This document shows, in pieces, positions 1-12,336 of a DNA stretch of 64,000 bases. The notes beneath the pieces are model-generated. The model did not search any database, was not told the origin of the DNA, and saw nothing but the letters and a program-made list of their open reading frames with translations. Position numbers and translations under genes: made by a program. The DNA is from Bryopsis sp. KO-2023 (Eukaryota; Chlorophyta; Ulvophyceae; Bryopsidales; Bryopsidaceae), in NCBI GenBank assembly GCA_030272585.1, contig BSYQ01000014.1, forward strand, positions 248,001 through 312,000, in the 5' to 3' direction. Every line of letters begins with the position of its first letter. The stretch's first letter is position 1.

Positions 1-1478
1 TCTTCCTCCATCCAACCTAAGGGGCCAAATCGCACCAAAAAGAAAACAATGCAACACATGTTTATATAAAAATGTGGAGAATTCAGCACATATATGACTA
101 AGGGAAAAAGAAAGAGGATATTGTTCTTGATACCTTCACCACAGCATGTTTTTTTGTGTTTTTTTTCATCTTCTTTTTTTTTTTTCATCTCTCTCTCTCC
201 TTCCCTCCCTTTCTTTTCCAACAATTTTTTTTCCATTCCATATTTTTCTTTCGAAAGCTGTATGAAAATAATCCTTTTTTTTTTCCTTTTTTTGGGGGGG
301 GGGGAAGGGCAGGCGGAAAGGAGGCCGAGAAACATGAACAAACAAGGGAATTTTTCCCTCATTTTTTACGTTTCTTTTCTCCAAAAACCGAAGGGGGGTG
401 GAAAGGCGGGGGAGGGGCGTTATATATACCAAGTGCATTTTTCCCCCTTTCCGAGGACATATCTCCTCAAATGTATGCTCTCTATGCGTGTCCCTCCTTT
501 TCTTCTCTTTCTTTTTTTTTTAATCTGTGTTCCTCTTTTGGTCCCTCTTGATTTCTCTCTGTGTCTCCTAAAGAAAAAAAAAACACAGGCTATCCCCTTA
601 ATAAGAACTCCCTCTCCCCCCAACCCCCCCCTTTGTCTCCTGGTAATTCTTTTTCCTTCTCTCTCTACTCGAAATCTGCACATTCAGCCCTTCCTCCATA
701 GTTTTCCAGCACTCGGCGAAGCTGTTCAAGATGGGGATATATTTTTCTTCTTTTTTCCCTCTTTTTCTTTTCTTTTTTTCGAGGCAAGGGGGATGGTTTT
801 CTCTCTTTTTTTTGTGTGTATTGGGGGGGGGGGGAGGGGTTCAAACGAACAGCCCAAAAAAACATCACTTCGCATGGATGCAGTTAATTTTTTTTGTATC
901 TTTTCTTCTTTTTTCCTCCCTGTTTCTCTCTCCCCCCCCCCCTTGAAGAAAAAAAATTGTTCGTATGCACATATATATGCATTGGGCTGTTTTTTCTTTT
1001 TCTTTTGCTTAATCCTCTCTCTTTTTTTTTTCCTTTTCGTCAAGAGACTCACAGGGAATTTTTCTCGTCCCCCATTTCATCTTTTTCATTTCTTTTCTTT
1101 TTTCTCTCTCTCTCTGTGGTTCTTGGCCTTTTCAAAAAGAAAAAACACATTGGCACAACACCCCTCACAAACAAACGACCAGCAAAACCCTCCGAGAAAG
1201 AAAACACACACACTCCCACCAACCAACCAACAAAAAAAAAAGTCCAAATCCAATTCCAGGTCACTTCCCTCCCACCCCTCCCCAATCTTTTTTTTTTTCC
1301 ACCCAAAACCATCCCTCCCTATCAAACCAACCCCAGCACATCGAAAACACACACACACATTTTTCGAAAGCCAGTTTTTTTTCCCCCCTTCCACCCCTCC
1401 TCTCCTTTCTGCATTCAGCAAAAAAGATCATTACAAACCACAACAGAAACACACACACCAATCCACGACGAATATCCA
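1..1478. other. Pyrimidine-rich low-complexity region, no gene
   Basis: The + strand is a nearly continuous run of T, C and short purine islands, with G runs near 294-303 and 823-834. The long open frames are a by-product of stop codons being rare in TTT/CCC-rich DNA; their translations are almost only Phe, Pro, Ser, Leu and Lys. It lies just past the stop codon of the DUF789 gene, so part of it may be that gene's 3' UTR. I see no splice pattern or domain here. Confidence 0.6.
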
Positions 1479-4400
1479 TCAATTCCGTTCGTAAAAGTAC
1501 TCGAAATCGTGGTGGTGCGTGTTTGCCTCTTCGATCCCCCTTCGAGTGAATTTCCGCAACCCGATGCCCCTCGCAAATTTCTTGGCATTCGTCCTCAACT
1601 CCCGAACATGCATCTGCCACGCCTGGTTTTCCCAGTTTTCACCCCCACCCTCCTCATTCCCCTCCTCCGCATTCTGTTGCGACCCCGGTGGCGGACCGCT
1701 ATTCACACCCCCACCCCCACTGCCGCCGCCGCCTCCTCCTTGTCGTTGCGGCGGCTGCGAAGGCGGCAGCTGTTGGTCCACACCTCTCGGGGATTTGGTT
1801 TGAGAGATGTTGTCCAACCACTGGGGTTCGTCCCGCATGTTGTACCATTCGAGCCCGTAGACAGGCAGAGGGACGACCCCACCCTGGTACACCGTGTTGA
1901 TGTTGTTCAGGGCTGGGTGGAAGGTGTGGTAAGTGAGGAACCGGGTGGCCAGCGGAGCGTCCGGGATACGATACAGAGGGTACCTATCGACAAACCCCAG
2001 CAAAACACACACATATTCAATCACCAACTCCCCCATCGAGTGGCTGCCAAACGGGCTGTTCAGTTTTTCCTCCATCACAAGGATCGGTTGCATGGGCTTT
2101 TTCGAAACTGGACCTCCAGTTTTCCTCGACCACAAGAGGATTGTTGCTCAGCCATTTTCAAAACCAGCCCTCCAGTTTTCCTCATTCACAAGAATCTGTT
2201 GAATGATTTTTTGAAAGTGGCGTCGGGAAGAAACCCAGCCACGTGGAAAACAACTGGTCAAATTCTCTCTCACCATGCCACACAGAACCAAGATGCTGGA
2301 TGCAGGTCCCTCAATCGCAAGCTCTTGATGTCGGGACACGTCTCGGCCAGCTGGTTCATGGTGTCGTGCAGGGGCAGGCGGTACCAGGGCGGGTTGGACT
2401 CAAACTGCTCGAAGTGGAGGCGCATGTACTTGGGCCAGTACTGGATGTCGCACATGTACATGCGGTCGGAATGACTGCTGTACGTCGAGACATCCGTCGG
2501 CGTGAAGATTTGGACGGCGGAGAGGTAGGGGAGGAAGTATGCCAACGAAGGACCCCGCATTCCTGTTTGGTGTGAGCAAAATGGTGTTGTTTGTTAGAAA
2601 CCAGGAAAGCAAGGTTTGTCTGACAAGGTTGGCAGCCTGTTTGATTCCGCTGGCTCACCTCCGTGGATGTAAACCTCTCGCCCGAACATGCTGGGCTCGT
2701 AGTAGAAGCTCCAGACATCCTCCTGCAAATCATGACAAACCAGAAATTTGATATTTTTTTTCATCCTATATACATATATATATATACGTACTCACTTTGA
2801 ATTTATAAACAGGATGGAGGGAGAAGAAGGTGTAAATTTGAAGCAATGTGTAAACTCCCTCCGGCTTGCCACATAAAATTCAAAAAAATTTAGAAACTAA
2901 ATAGCGATTTGTCAAAATAAATTTTCGTAAAGTGGAATACAAAACGAGCGCCAGAAGCCATGGCACCCTTCAGGCCATTTCAAACAAAAAAATTGGTGGA
3001 AACCCACAACGTTCCAAACAACAGAAAAAAAGATGTGCAAAGCATCGCTCACCAGGGTCAAATTCTCCACCCCCTCCTTTGCCGACACGGTGGGGTCCAG
3101 CTCGAGCATGGGGGTGGCCTGCAACAGTAACCTGTCGAGATCGTTTCTCGGGCCAGGCAACGGCGCATACATGGCCTCCGAATCCGCATCGTGATCCGCC
3201 CTGCACTGGCCTTGGTCCTTCTCGTCCTGCGAAACCCCACCTGTCCTCTTAGCCCCAAATTGTGACCTCCCTTCCTCACCACCCTGGATTCGCAGGCAAA
3301 TATATCAAAAAAACATGCCTTTGCCAACAATTTCTTGATAGGAGGGAAAACACACACCCAAACATCTCTGCAAATCAAAGCTTTCCAGCTTTTTTTTCTC
3401 CTTCCCGCTCATCCTTTTTTCCCCCCCTTTTCTTCAGTTTTGTTCAAACAATGCAACCATTTTGGTTTTTTCGGGACTCGATTGAAAGAACCCCTGAGAA
3501 TTATGGATGTGCCATAATATTTCATGCTCATAGAAACAATCTGCATAATTGTCATCAAGACCTCCATATTGAGAGGTCCCAAGCATAGATCAGCTCAGAT
3601 ATCCATTTGGTCCCCCGTTTTTTTTGGTTTTTTTTTACCTCGCCTGGCGCTAGTGACCCCCCTGCAGCCCCCGGAGCATTCTGTTGAGTTGAAACGGGCG
3701 CACCCGGTTGAGCCCCAGGTGGCTCGTTTTGGACCGAAGCCTCCGCCACTATCGACACCGAGGGGTCTGAGCCATTCTCCACCGATTCCACATCCACCGG
3801 GGAAACCACCAGAGGTAGCTCCGCCAAGCCCTGGCAAGGGGCACCCCCACCACCGGCCATCCATTGATGACTGGACGATGAATTTTCGCTGCCTCGGTCA
3901 TCCTGGCAAACCACATCGCCAAGAGTTTTGATCGATTGATTGCTTACTGGAGGAGGCTGAAATTGAAGGGTGCTGCATTTTGGTGCTTTAATAGGATCGT
4001 GAGGTGAATTATGATAAGAAGAGAAAATGATCTCACCTCAGCGGCATGGCCGTGTAGCAACCCATTTGCGAACTGGAAATTTACTCTGCCGTTAGGCGAG
4101 GAGGGGCCGAAGTACCCGTTGGCATATCGCCAATCCTTCTTAACGCCATTGGCCCTGACATTAAAAAACACAATAGTCGATTACTAGGACAGGTTTCATC
4201 AAGAAAGCTCAGTTGAAAAAAAACAACATGATTCCGTTTTTTCCACGCGCCAATCATTAGCGATATTTCTATTTTTGTTGTTGAGGGCTCTGTTTCATTC
4301 CTTTTTGAGAAGGAAATTCTCCTCGGGAATTGATATATACAAATTTGACGTGGTTTCAATTCTTTTGAGACGTAAATTTTTGTCAAAAAATTACATCTTC

Positions 4401-7400
4401 ATAAACGATTGTTTGTATACCCTTCTGTCGCTGAGCTGGTTCCATTTCCATCAGTCACTTCCGAATTTGCCTCTGTGGCAACTGGGGTCCCAGGCAAACC
4501 ATGTTGAGACATACCAGCCAAGGATGCACCAGACCTTGCCACCAAAAGAGAGACCAAATTAACAAAAAACAAAAAATCATGATCCATTTATTTTTTTTTT
4601 TTTTTTTTTTTTTTTTCCCATTAAAAAAAGAAATAGATCTCTCAGGGATATCAATTGCATCGTTCCTTTCTTGGAAAGCATTACGCCATTTTAAGTGTTT
4701 CAAAGTCGCAAAGAAAAATAGCACAAAAAAGTGGCAAATTATTCTATTTATTTTTCATCGCAGGGGATGTGTTTTCTATTTTTTTATTTTTCCTCCTAGG
4801 CAAAATTGAATTTCTAGACCTTCTCATACTTTTCACTAACTTTTAAGGTTTTTTTTTTTAATTTTCTCTAACAATTAACTCAACTTTTAATCAATTGCTT
4901 CAAGTTCTTGCTTTTGTGGATTTAGATACTAAATTATCTATTTTTCATCGACAAGCCAATATTGGATGCTTGTCTTCGCAGAAAAACACCATCCAGCCCA
5001 CCAACCTGTTTCGTCGGATGTACACCTCTTCCTCGTCAAAATCGTTCATGTCGAAAATCAGCTGCTCCCTGTGGACCGCCCCGATCCCACCCTCCGAATA
5101 AAATTGGCTGTTGAGCCCCAAAACCTTGTCCTTTCCACCCATCGACTCCACGCTCAACGTGGAAGCACTCACCGAAGGCTTCTTCGTTCGGGCAGCGTTG
5201 CATGCCAACACCGAAACTGAACCCACCGCGGTCGGCCCCCCAGACTCTGTGATCTGGAGCAATTCAGGATTGGCGACAGTTTGAGCTGGGGATGGCAAGA
5301 TCGGATTGGCGACGGTCGCTGGGGATCCCAGGCGCTGCAGAAATTCAACGTCGCTTGCTGGACAGGCGATGGCAGCTTCCTGGTAGCTTCCCGTAGACAC
5401 CAGTTTGGGTTTCCGCTCCTCACGAGGTTTTTTCTGCGTCAGAGAATAAGGCAAGCAGTAAGTTTGTCATTTGCTGACGAAGCTCTGTTCTGTTTCAAAA
5501 TTCCAACTGGAGATGAATGAACTGAGGGTGGTCAATGCGGCCCTAAAATTTTTAAGAAAATATTTTCCAACCACTGAGGTGGCCGAAACCAATTCCACAG
5601 CCCCACAAGGGACAACATACCTGACCGGAAGCTTCCCCAGATGTAGTTTGAAAAGTTGCTGAGGGCACTGTATGTCTGACAGGCGACATCGACCCTTCGT
5701 TCACCTCCTCTTTCACCACCTCGCTCTTGCAATCTTTTTCTGTTTCCTTGTCGCTTTGCTGCCTGGGCATCTTTTCCCCAGAGCTGGCACTGCTCTTGGT
5801 CGGAAGCTTGGAGGGCCCGCTCCAGGACGTTTTCTGGAGTTTCGGTAAAGCGGCGGTCACCGCAGAATCGACATCTCCGAAGGCCACGTCCAGCTTCACC
5901 ACACCATTTTCCACTGCATCCACAAAACAAACAGACATAGAAAATTAGCAAGTAACTTGAGTGTTCAATGTCTGAATATTCTCTGCTTCCCCTCCTAGGG
6001 GCAGCCAATTTGTCGCATTTCAGGCATTGTGTGTTAAGGTTTTGGGGAATGTTTATTGTTGCAGAGGAGAAAGAGAAAAGAGGGGGGGAGGTCAGCTGCA
6101 AAATCTTTCCATATCTTTCAGGCCCCTTTTTTCAGTTTCACAAAAATAAATAAAAGCTCTTGTAATTTTTTCATAATGGATTCACCTATTATCAAAGCCA
6201 AAGCAGACAGAAAAATTATCAAGCAAATTGAGCGTTCTCTCCTGGGGACAACCAATTTGCCGCAAATTTCAGGCGTTACGATCAGTTTTTTGGGGAATGT
6301 TTAATGTTAAACGTTAAACAGAGTTTTGGGGGGGGGAGAGAAGAGCTGCAGAATTTTTCCATATCTTTTTGGCTTGTCGTTTTTCAGGACGTCTTCCCTC
6401 AACAAAGGCAAGCGCACTCTCAACCACACCTGTCATCGACTCCCTGGGCGACATTTGCCTCGGTGGTGATGGAATCTCGGACTGAACCCCCATGTCTTGT
6501 TTCCTCCCCGGCCTCACCAGCGACCCCGAAGGCAAATCCCTCAACACCTCCTCGACGATCGCCAGACTCACATTCCTGGCAAACCCAGCCGACCCCGACG
6601 ACGAATCGGAGCCCTTGTGCGCCGCCCCCCAATCTTTTTCCACCTCCTTGTTCTTGCTTTCACTCCCACGTCTGTGATGACCCCCCCGGTGCTTGCTGCC
6701 GGACGATCCGCTCTCCGAGTCCAGCAACTCCTTCCTTTTCATCGGGGTTTGCTGATTGACCTCTGACCCCCCCTTCTTCGTCGAACCATGCTCCGTCGGC
6801 AGCGATTTCGATTTCTGCATTTGAGCCTCCCCGCCCGAATTCCTGGAGCGAGTCGAAACCTGGTCAAACACAGACGCTCTCCTCCCTCCACCACCACCTC
6901 CTCCACCGCCGCCGCCCTGTTCGTTCGAGGGGGCTCCACTTTTCCCTTTCCAAGATTGGGGGGAAGGCGGGGTGGCCGTCCGGGTTGGACTAGCCCTCTT
7001 CTTGGATTGAGAACCTTCCCCGATTTCGCCGCCATCCCCACCCTGGGCCGACTTTGAGGCTGATTTGTTCTTTTTCTTTTTTAATTTCCTGGCTTTTGCA
7101 CTGGGGGAGGATGCAGTCTGTCCGTTTTGTTGAGGGCCCGATTTGATGTCGTCGGATTTGCCACCCCCGGCATAACTTCCATCTTGGGCCGAGCTATCCT
7201 TAACTATTTTCGCGTTCCCGGCCTTTTCCCCTTCCTTTATTGCTCCGCCATCTCTCCCATCCTGCCATCATTTCCCCCCAAAAAATATATATGATAATTA
7301 ATAAAAAAATGCAGAGGAAAAAATCAAACGAAACACAGATTCCCCCCAACCATAGTTTCAACATCAAAGACAGATTTTAAAATTCTGAGGAATGTGAAAA

Positions 7401-7917
7401 ATGAAAAAAGTAAAAAAACAGCCAAAACCAAGCCTTAAAAAATCCAGTGTCCCGACCCTTAAAGGTTGACCCATTGAAATTCCTTTACAAAAAATTCACC
7501 GCAAAACATTATTCGTGGGTTTTTAGGCTCAGATCTACAACTTTTCCAATTTTTTTTCCTCTTTGAAAAAATATATATATATACTTTTTTTCCCTGCACC
7601 ATTCCTGTTCGATGAGAAACAAATGTGCCCCTCTCACAGGCCCCCCCCAAAAAAAAAAATTAATAAAAAATTAATAAAGAAAACAAAAAAACTCGCCCTC
7701 TATTAATCCCACCCCTCAGATATTTAAAAGTCAATAATTCCAAAAACAGAGAACATGGAGGAAAATTTGGATCGACGTTTAAACCCCACGATCTTTCTTT
7801 TTTTTCTTTTACGATCCCATCGCTCTCCACAGAAATACATCCAGGAAAATAAAAATAAAATAACCCCTTCCTCACCTTATTCGCCTGCTCCATTGCACTG
7901 GAGGGTGCAGGGGGCAT
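1479..7917 (-). CDS. DUF789-domain protein with long disordered N-terminus, 11 exons
   Basis: Exons on the minus strand, in order: 7917-7876, 7261-6430, 5913-5621, 5433-5006, 4534-4421, 4154-4037, 3956-3639, 3226-3053, 2722-2659, 2562-2274, 1983-1479; every junction is in phase, giving about 1058 aa. The DUF789 domain, a plant/algal family of unknown function, lies in the last four exons: a leader with LDRLLLQATP, then EDVWSFYYEP, YFLPYLSAVQIFTP, FEQFESNPPWYRLPL, SWFCVAWYPLYRIPDAP and FLTYHTF, all landmarks of the family. The first ~600 residues are Ser/Gly/Lys-rich and probably disordered, with a poly-Gly tract. The C-terminus after the domain is also Gly/Gln/Pro-rich and ends in HHDFEYF, as in plant members. 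The start is uncertain: ATG at 7917 or 7893, with the frame open further upstream. The donor at 6430 and acceptor at 3226 are the weakest junctions. Confidence 0.85.
5942..6380. repeat. Diverged tandem duplication inside DUF789 intron 2
   Basis: Two copies of about 170-180 bp, near 5942-6126 and 6212-6380, share the ordered landmarks AAATTA-CAAG, GCCAATTTG, TTTCAGGC, TTGGGGAATGTTTA and TTTCCATATCTTT. Both lie within the intron between the second and third exons, so the intron grew by local duplication. Each copy contains TTTCAG or TTTTTCAG on the + strand, opposite to the gene. Confidence 0.6.
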
Positions 7918-8835
7918 GCTGGACGAACTACCCACGATGCCTCTTGTTGGGATATCCAGCGTTTGGCGAGAGGTCACCGAGAAGACCAGCACCAAGCTTT
8001 TCAAACAAGCAGGACACTCTTTCACTCCAAACACTGCTACGCAATGCTCCAAACCACTTCCTATACACACACGCAACCAAATAAAAACCCCACCTAATAT
8101 GAATTGAACCCCAAACAAGAAAAGAGAATAAGAAGCACCACCACCCCTTTCTTCAGGATTTTGTTTTTGAGAGGGGGGGATGGATGCTGGGTAAGGAAAC
8201 GATTCTCTGTCCCAGAGTTAATTGAAAGGCTGTCGACGTAAATCAGCGCGTCCTGCTGGGGTGATTGACTTTTTTTTGGGGGGGGAGAGCTTGGAAGGGT
8301 TGGAACGCTTTCACGGAAAAGAAAAAACGGGAGGTAGGTGCTTTTTTTTCGCAACCCTTTCTTTTTCGCATTCCAAGCAAGAAAAAGAAATCCAAAAGAC
8401 AGTCGCGCATCGCACAATCGCACGACGTTCGACTTCCGCTGCCAACCCTCGCCAGAAATCACTCACGGTCGGAGTAAACGTAACCGTCCCAACAGAAAAA
8501 GAAAAAAACAGGGAAGCGCTTTCATCCCCTCAAAAACCCTCCTTCAATGCCCTTATCGCTTGACAAAAATCCAAAGCCCAACGCATGCCTCGCGCGACGA
8601 AAAAAAAATATTCCACGACAACGAAACCCACCGCATTCTAACCGTAAAAAGTGAACTGAACCCCTGTGGGGGATGCGTTCCAAATTCCTGACGAGAAGCA
8701 TCCCCCCCCCCTCTTACCCCAACCAGTAAAACAAACAGTCGGGAGGACGTGGAAAAAGGAAGACTACTACGTTCGAAAGAAAAGCCAACAAGCGATTCGT
8801 TTTCAATCGCTCCGATAATGGGCTTCCGAACTCAC
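7918..8835. other. Spacer between DUF789 gene and next minus-strand exon
   Basis: AT-rich with T and C homopolymers and a short TA repeat near 7569-7581. The 5' end of the DUF789 transcript must lie here. A weakly coding-like minus-strand stretch around 8440-8340, preceded by an acceptor-like TTGGCAG, could be the last exon of the gene that ends its visible exon at 8836, but nothing in it is recognisable. Confidence 0.35.
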
Positions 8836-9319
8836 CGCAACGAATCGATATGTCTTCTTGCAGCGCGCCACTCGTGTCCGTTGTCCCGCTGGGTTGCTTG
8901 CCACCGGCTTTCCTGTCTTCCTTGTGTTTGCGGATGTACTGTGCCCGCTGCTCGTACACCGACACGCAGATACCCGTCTCCTGACCAGGGATTCTATACT
9001 GAAAGGGCAAAGCGAACAGCCTTCCGCCCTGCAAGCTCCCGAACAGCTGGACGGTGTACTCGGAGGATTGAAACCGAGGCCCGACGGCGATGGAGAGAGG
9101 TTTGGTTTCGTTCGCGACCGAAGCCCGAGGGGCTTTTTTCCCCAACGTTTGCGACTTTTTCCTGTCGACGGGTCGCCAGCGATCGAAGACGAAGTGATAT
9201 TCCTGGACTTTCAGACCGCACGCGTTCCAATCCGCCGCCTCGCTGGCGTACTGGTCTGTCGTCTGGAGTTTGGGCTGCACCAAGCGTCCAATCGCTTTAC
9301 CGTTTTCGTAAACGATTGC
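8836..9319 (-). CDS. Internal exon of an unrecognised gene
   Basis: A 484-nt open exon framed by an acceptor (ACCAG before 9319) and a strong donor (GTGAGT after 8836). It encodes about 161 residues with coding-like composition, beginning AIVYENGKAIGRL and including VQEYHFVFDRW and YTVQLFGSLQGGRLFALPF, with a basic coiled stretch YIRKHKEDRK near the end. No family is recognised. Neither the first exon nor the last could be placed. It lies between the ubiquitin-like gene and the DUF789 gene on the same strand and could be a separate gene or belong to a longer transcript. GC content is higher than in the flanks, which supports coding. Confidence 0.5.
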
Positions 9320-9839
9320 CTGGTTTGGGACACGAAAACAGCGTGAAAAATCCGACGACGAGTGCGAAGGGATTGCACGACGAGGAGCGGGTGTGAGTTT
9401 TCCTCGACTGGACGTGGGGAACAAGAGGATTTTTCCAGTTTTGTTTTGTTTTGTTTCGAGAGCAGCAGTCGAGCTTTTTTTTTTTCGCGAATAAGAACGA
9501 AGATACGAAAAACCGAAGTGCTGGTTTTGTATGGATTCTTTTTTTTTTTTCCCACTGGGATGAAGAAGGGGGGTTGAGGGTCTGGACAGGATCCGCAATG
9601 GTCATGTCACTTTTTTTCCGTAATCGACTTGTACGTACGATCGCAACTCGTCATTTTTTTTTTCCAACAGCCCTGCAGCTCGTTGGTTTGCAGGTCGTCG
9701 AGAACGGAACTGGGAAAATGAAAGGTGAAAAAAAGGTGAAAGGAAGGGAGGGGGGTGGATAAAACGCAAAAAACGATCGACGAGGTCGCGACGGGGGAAA
9801 TACGAGCCGCGAAACGGCTGGATGAACGACTTTTTTCGG

Positions 9840-10629
9840 TCAGCACGTTTTTGCCAGAAACTGGGTGAGGGAACGCAGGATCTGCGTCAGACTCGTCGCA
9901 GATCTGGACAAGGAGGGGCCGACGTGCGCAGGAACCTGCCGTCTGCGGGGTCTCGCGTTTCGGTTTCGTTTTCGGAGGGAAAAAGATTTACCTGCCAGTG
10001 GTCCAAGTTTTTGAGAATGTCCTCGCCGAAGCTCTCTCCGACAACGCCGTCTTCGCCGTCCGCGTACGGGAAAACCAGCCTCCGCTCCTGGCTAGGGATT
10101 CCTTGCTTATCGTGCAGGCGCTGCTTCACGCTCGCCACGTGCTCCGGCTCTTCAACAACCAACTGCCATCCATCAAGAAAAACGCCGTCAACACAACAGC
10201 GGTTCTGGGACGTCAAAATCGATTCGCGAACGCTCCAGACGACAATCCACAACCCGGACAAGGTTGGCTGGAATCGAAAACAACGTCAACACGCGCGTAG
10301 GGTGCTTCCTTTTGCATCGTGCCTTCCCCCTTCCCCCAAGATTCTAGAGCCTGGAGAAAAAAAAGACGCCACTGTGACGTTCGTCTTTTACCCTATGGCT
10401 TCGAATCTTTCCACTCCCTGTTTTCGTCACACCGAACATCATAGTGTCTGAGAAGCGCTGGGAAGTCAGCGACGATCCAACGCGCCCGGTTCGATCAAGT
10501 CGTCGACGAGCAAGTTTCCCCCGAAAGAACGAAAAAAAAATCCAAAAGCGACGAATAGGGATTCGCGCGTGTGCCTACCTTTGTAGGTGTTCCGTTTGAC
10601 TCGAGACAGTTGGGGGTGCTTCCAGCCAT
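9840..10629 (-). CDS. Small ubiquitin-like domain protein, 3 exons, about 101 aa
   Basis: Exons 10629-10579 (17 codons), 10204-9992 (71 codons) and 9881-9840 (13 codons plus stop) join in phase 0 with good GT/AG signals. The middle exon carries a ubiquitin-like fold signature: VASVKQRLHDKQGIPSQERRLVF matches the helix-1/beta-3 region of ubiquitin (VK..I.DKEGIP..QQRL.F), followed by a variable loop and a segment ending LDHW. No C-terminal Gly-Gly is present, so it is unlikely to be conjugated as it stands; it may be a binding adaptor. The short first exon starts MAGSTPNC, about 45 bp from a TATA-like box. The last exon is short and its acceptor is the least certain part. Exact family not recognised. 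Confidence 0.5.
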
Positions 10630-10674
10630 AGGCCTAACCGCCACCCTTTTTTAGCATACACCCCCGGTAAAAAA

Positions 10675-10684
10675 AATATAAAAA
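10675..10684 (-). promoter_or_regulatory. TATA-like box upstream of the ubiquitin-like gene
   Basis: Reading the minus strand, TTTTTATATT lies about 45 bp before the proposed ATG at 10629. The position suits a core promoter, but AT-rich words are common in this genome, so this is only suggestive. Confidence 0.25.
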
Positions 10685-10689
10685 GCCTA

Positions 10690-12024
10690 CTGACACACAG
10701 ACAAGGTTGAAAAAACAAAAAAACCGACACGACTCAATCTGTCGTTCCTCTCCGACCGCCTCAAAAAAAGGTTTGCAAAAAAAAAAAAAGCTCCACGACC
10801 AGACAACCTCGAATTCAAAACGCAGGGTCGATTGATCGCTCCACTTTTTTTCACCCCGTTTTCTTTTTCGTTTTGTCTGCGGTGAGCGTCAAATTTTAAC
10901 GATTGCTTCTTGTTTTTTCTTTTCTGTTTTTTTTTCTTAGGGGGGGGGGGGATACCTGTGCTATTCCCGCCAGCAAGACACTGGGAGGTCGCTCAAAATT
11001 ATAGATCTTGACACATAAAAAGAGGTGGGGAGGGGGGGAGGGGGAGCCGGTGTGAGGACGGCCGAGGTTTGTGAGGAGACTTCCCAGTGTCGTCACGCCA
11101 ACACTGAGGGGGACGTCAACTCCCCTTGGTTCTGTCATGTGGCAAAAAACGCTGTGCTGCCTTCTGGACCTTGCCCTTCCCTACCGACTCTATATGCTCA
11201 CTCCTCCGTTTATCAGCAGCCAGACCTACTCATTCCAGCAATGAGTTCCTTGGGGCCTTGTTGCCAGTCATTGACTTTCTCTTGAAAGAAAGAATCTGTT
11301 GGTGAGCAGTAGCAGCCTTTTTCATCTTTTTTTCGTCCTTGTTCCGGCATCATGTAGGGGTGACGGCTCTCCTTTGCTGTGGGTTGTAATTATCAATTGA
11401 TCGATTGAGTAGCAGCCATTTTTTTTGATAAGGGGACACCAAGGGGGAAAAGGTCCCACCCCCGGATGAATTTTGGAATCAGGAAGACAAGATTCGAGCC
11501 CTTTGGGGGTCGTTTCCAGATGCTGGAAAAAACAATTGGTGAGAAAACTCTGCAAGCCTGGATCTAAAACTCCATAGCAGGTTCACCCCACAACTACCTC
11601 ATGCTGTTTTTACTGAATAGAATTGACCATTATTCACTTCCCTGGTCATGACCCCCCCTTAGAAAATCGAAAAAGTGAATCGACCCCCCTGTCTCCCACT
11701 TCCCTGCCTCCATCTCCACCACCCAAGAAGCCCAAATAAGAAAGAAGGATGATGGACTCTTCCCAACCCCAAATAAGGACCAATGACTCCAGCAAATTGT
11801 ACCAATTCATGGTTGACTGTTACAATTCATGGTTTGATTCCTCTCTATTGTTTTCAGCTTCATCCACACACAAAACCACAGATGTGTATGGAGCTGCTGA
11901 AAGGAAGCCCAGCGAAATGATCAAGGCCTGATCATTTCCAATCGAGAATCGGTCCCTCCCCTGCCGACCGCAAAGCTCAACGATCTGCTGAGTAGGGAAT
12001 GCCAGTGTGCCCCACGACGGGGCT
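10690..12024. other. Intergenic, nothing recognised
   Basis: About 1.3 kb between the ubiquitin-like gene and HYPK. It holds T and G homopolymers (G run near 10941-10950), no clear exon pair, and no RNA gene that I can see. The right end must contain the HYPK 3' UTR. Confidence 0.4.
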
Positions 12025-12336
12025 CTACAAAAAAGATTTCAGGGCCTCCACGACGTTGGCGTTGCACTCTCGCAGTCTCCTCTCCGCTAACCGGTCTTCG
12101 ATTTCGAATTCCCGACATATGAGTTCGATGTCCGCACGTTTGACCTTCACTGCCGCCAGTTCTTTTTCCCTTTTCCTCTGGGCCTCTTTGTTCGCCTTCT
12201 GAGCGGCTGCCATATCGGCCATCGCTTCGCGCACTTTTCCCTCATCGAGCTGCTTTTCGGGGACCAGGTCTGTGACTTTGTCCAAGGCCGCCGCCTCGGC
12301 GGCGCCTTCGCGATCTTTATCCGTTTCGGCCGTCAT
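12025..12336 (-). CDS. HYPK: HYPK-like protein (Huntingtin-interacting protein K family)
   Basis: Single-exon frame of 103 aa from ATG at 12336 to TAG at 12025. The C-terminal ~45 residues form the UBA-like domain typical of HYPK and NAC-alpha: VKVKRADIELICREFEIED followed by AERRLRECNANVVEALKSFL. The N-terminal half is acidic and Ala/Lys/Glu-rich, with an expected long helix (MADMAAAQKANKEAQRKREKE). HYPK binds the NatA N-terminal acetyltransferase (Naa10/Naa15) near the ribosome and modulates its activity. Size and domain order match the family. The gene is divergent from the alpha/beta hydrolase at 12791, with 454 bp between the two start codons. Confidence 0.9.
   Translation of the reverse strand: MTAETDKDREGAAEAAALDKVTDLVPEKQLDEGKVREAMADMAAAQKANKEAQRKREKELAAVKVKRADIELICREFEIEDRLAERRLRECNANVVEALKSFL

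Noticed and set aside
94-1494. 466-codon open frame on the + strand
   Set aside because: Its product is almost only Phe, Pro, Ser, Leu and Lys from pyrimidine runs, with all frames similarly open; this is low complexity, not coding.
8714-9598. Single long minus-strand ORF of 294 codons
   Set aside because: A strong acceptor at 9319 and donor after 8836 delimit the coding-like part; the ends of the ORF are homopolymer-rich intron sequence.
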